NCBI RefSeq assembly: GCF_900156255.1
Contig: NZ_FTMK01000003.1
Coordinates: 62,001-126,000 of the forward strand
Origin: Paracoccus thiocyanatus
GTDB taxonomy: Bacteria > Pseudomonadota > Alphaproteobacteria > Rhodobacterales > Rhodobacteraceae
Direction of reading: 5' to 3'
DNA length: 64,000 nucleotides
Each line of letters opens with the position of its first letter. Within the stretch, counting starts at the first letter, position 1. The translations under genes and the position numbers were made by a program. This document shows, piece after piece, positions 63,268 to 64,000 of the stretch. The notes under the pieces were generated by a model, which did not search any database, was not told the origin of the DNA, and worked only from the letters and a program-made list of their open reading frames with translations.

Positions 63268-63716
63268 TGCGCGCGCTAGCGCTGCTGCTGCTGATGGGCG
63301 CGCCTGCGCTGGCCGGCGATGCCTCGGGCTTCGATCCGGCGGCGATCGACCGATGCCTTGATGCGGCCCAAACCCAGGGCGCGCGGGCCGATTGCGCCGG
63401 GGCGGGGATGCCGCCCTGCCTGGACTATGCCCGGCAGAAATATACCGGCGACGACCCGGATTTCCCGATGGCGAACTGCCTCGACGCCTCGCACCAGGCA
63501 TGGGAGGCCAAGCTGACCGCCGTCTACGCGGCGGCGCTGGCGGGTGCAGCCCAGCAAGAGCCGCTGCGCCGGATGGAACGCGCCTGGATCGCGTTTCGCC
63601 AGGCGCTTTGCGACCGGGCAGGCCAGGCCGGCGAGGACCTGGCCCGCGCCCGCTGCCTGCGCGACGAGACCGCGCGGCAAGCGGCGCTGCTTCTGTCCGT
63701 GGCGGAACCGAAATGA
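63267..63716 (+). CDS. LprI/DUF1311-type secreted protein
   Basis: A 149-residue protein with a signal peptide ([16 protein letters not shown]) and six conserved-type cysteines. CLDASHQAWEAKLTAVYAAAL then AWIAFRQALCDRAG and ARCLRDETARQAALL match the lysozyme inhibitor LprI (DUF1311) pattern. Likely periplasmic; lysozyme inhibition is known for LprI of mycobacteria but not tested for most members. It starts in a TGATG overlap with ivd. Confidence 0.85.
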   Translation: MRALALLLLMGAPALAGDASGFDPAAIDRCLDAAQTQGARADCAGAGMPPCLDYARQKYTGDDPDFPMANCLDASHQAWEAKLTAVYAAALAGAAQQEPLRRMERAWIAFRQALCDRAGQAGEDLARARCLRDETARQAALLLSVAEPK

Positions 63717-63719
63717 TCC

Positions 63720-63745
63720 GGGGCGCGCAAAACGGGCGGCGCCCC
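63720..63745. terminator. Hairpin between LprI-like and OmpW-like genes
   Basis: GGGGCGC (63720-63726) pairs with GCGCCCC (63739-63745), just past the LprI-like stop and before the convergent OmpW-like stop. No strong T-run, so the call is moderate. Confidence 0.5.
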
Positions 63746-63766
63746 GCCAAGGGCCGCGATGGCGGC

Positions 63767-64000
63767 CTAGAACTTCATCACATAGCTGACGCCGGCCACC
63801 ACCGGATCGACATCGACCGAACCGATATTGGCGCCGTTCAACTCGACATCGGCATTGATGTCGATCCAGCGCAGGTCGGCGCGCAGGGCCGAGCGGTCGT
63901 TGATCCAATGGTCCACGCCCAGATGCGCGGCCAGTCCCCAGCTATTCTTGACCCGCAACTGGTTGCCGGCCAGCGGCCCCTTGGCCTCGCCGTCCCAGAA
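63767..64000 (-). CDS. OmpW-like outer membrane protein, C-terminal part
   Basis: The last 77 codons of a gene that enters from the right edge. The sequence (SWGLAAHLGVDHWINDRSAL, then RWIDINADVELNGANIGSVD, ending VVAGVSYVMKF) has alternating strands and a terminal phenylalanine, which are marks of an outer membrane beta-barrel. The pattern fits OmpW. The N-terminus and signal peptide are outside the window. Confidence 0.83.
   Translation of the reverse strand, partial: FWDGEAKGPLAGNQLRVKNSWGLAAHLGVDHWINDRSALRADLRWIDINADVELNGANIGSVDVDPVVAGVSYVMKF

Overview
The window is a gene-dense, high-GC stretch of alphaproteobacterial chromosome, most likely from a Paracoccus of the P. denitrificans / versutus / pantotrophus group. 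The main pointers are an F0 ATP synthase operon carrying both b and b' subunits and separated from the F1 genes, an ATPase inhibitor zeta subunit (DUF1476) that closely resembles the P. denitrificans protein as I remember it, an fdsGBA-fdhD-fdsD formate dehydrogenase operon of the Rhodobacter capsulatus type, and HprK/EIIA/HPr regulators next to pckA. The species assignment is inference; no 16S gene is present. The left end cuts cysE and the right end cuts an ompW-like gene. No insertion sequence, prophage, CRISPR array or rRNA was seen.

Layout, left to right. 1-3.7 kb: cysE end, pyrD, a DUF952 gene, a secreted 5'-nucleotidase, an ArsR regulator. 3.8-6.6 kb: F0 operon atpI-atpB-atpE-b'-b with a strong terminator. 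6.7-9.9 kb: OmpA-type lipoprotein, ogt, nth, a PfkB/adenosine kinase. 10-17 kb: leftward beta-oxidation set (two MerR regulators, acyl-CoA dehydrogenase, GST, thiolase, FadJ-type bifunctional enzyme). 17-21 kb: two tandem thioesterases and a MATE pump, then the zeta subunit gene divergent from purC-purS. 21-30 kb: LysR regulator, fdsGBA-fdhD-fdsD, rnr. 30-35 kb: pckA divergent from hprK-rapZ-EIIA-ptsH, then a TetR regulator. 35-44 kb: a His-rich DUF2852 protein, gshA, dapE, a TauE/SafE exporter, tRNA-Val(CAC), HU-like protein, lon, csbD. 43.6-46.3 kb: two divergent glycosyltransferases around a 617-bp non-coding gap. 46-53 kb: ileS, truncated globin, rnhA, ispH, apt, flavin reductase. 53.8-64 kb: GNAT, Ivy-type lysozyme inhibitor, EcsC, RecD-like helicase, DMT transporter, hemE/hemC, cobD-cobC, isovaleryl-CoA dehydrogenase, LprI-like protein, OmpW-like protein.

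Functional links. F0 and its F1 inhibitor zeta lie about 13 kb apart. NAD-linked formate oxidation, PEP carboxykinase with the PTS-type phosphorelay, beta-oxidation and leucine catabolism together suggest growth on organic acids, fatty acids and C1 compounds. hemE, hemC and cobD/cobC group steps of tetrapyrrole metabolism.

The most unusual signal is not a gene. A short element with core AGTATTT..GAAAACGGTGAA recurs at about seven places. Four are two-armed palindromes between genes (9.9, 14.2, 30.3 and 57.5 kb, the 30.3-kb one a divergent variant). Two are single arms behind a GC hairpin after a stop codon (21.0 and 51.2 kb). One near-copy is read in frame inside ileS (48.55 kb).
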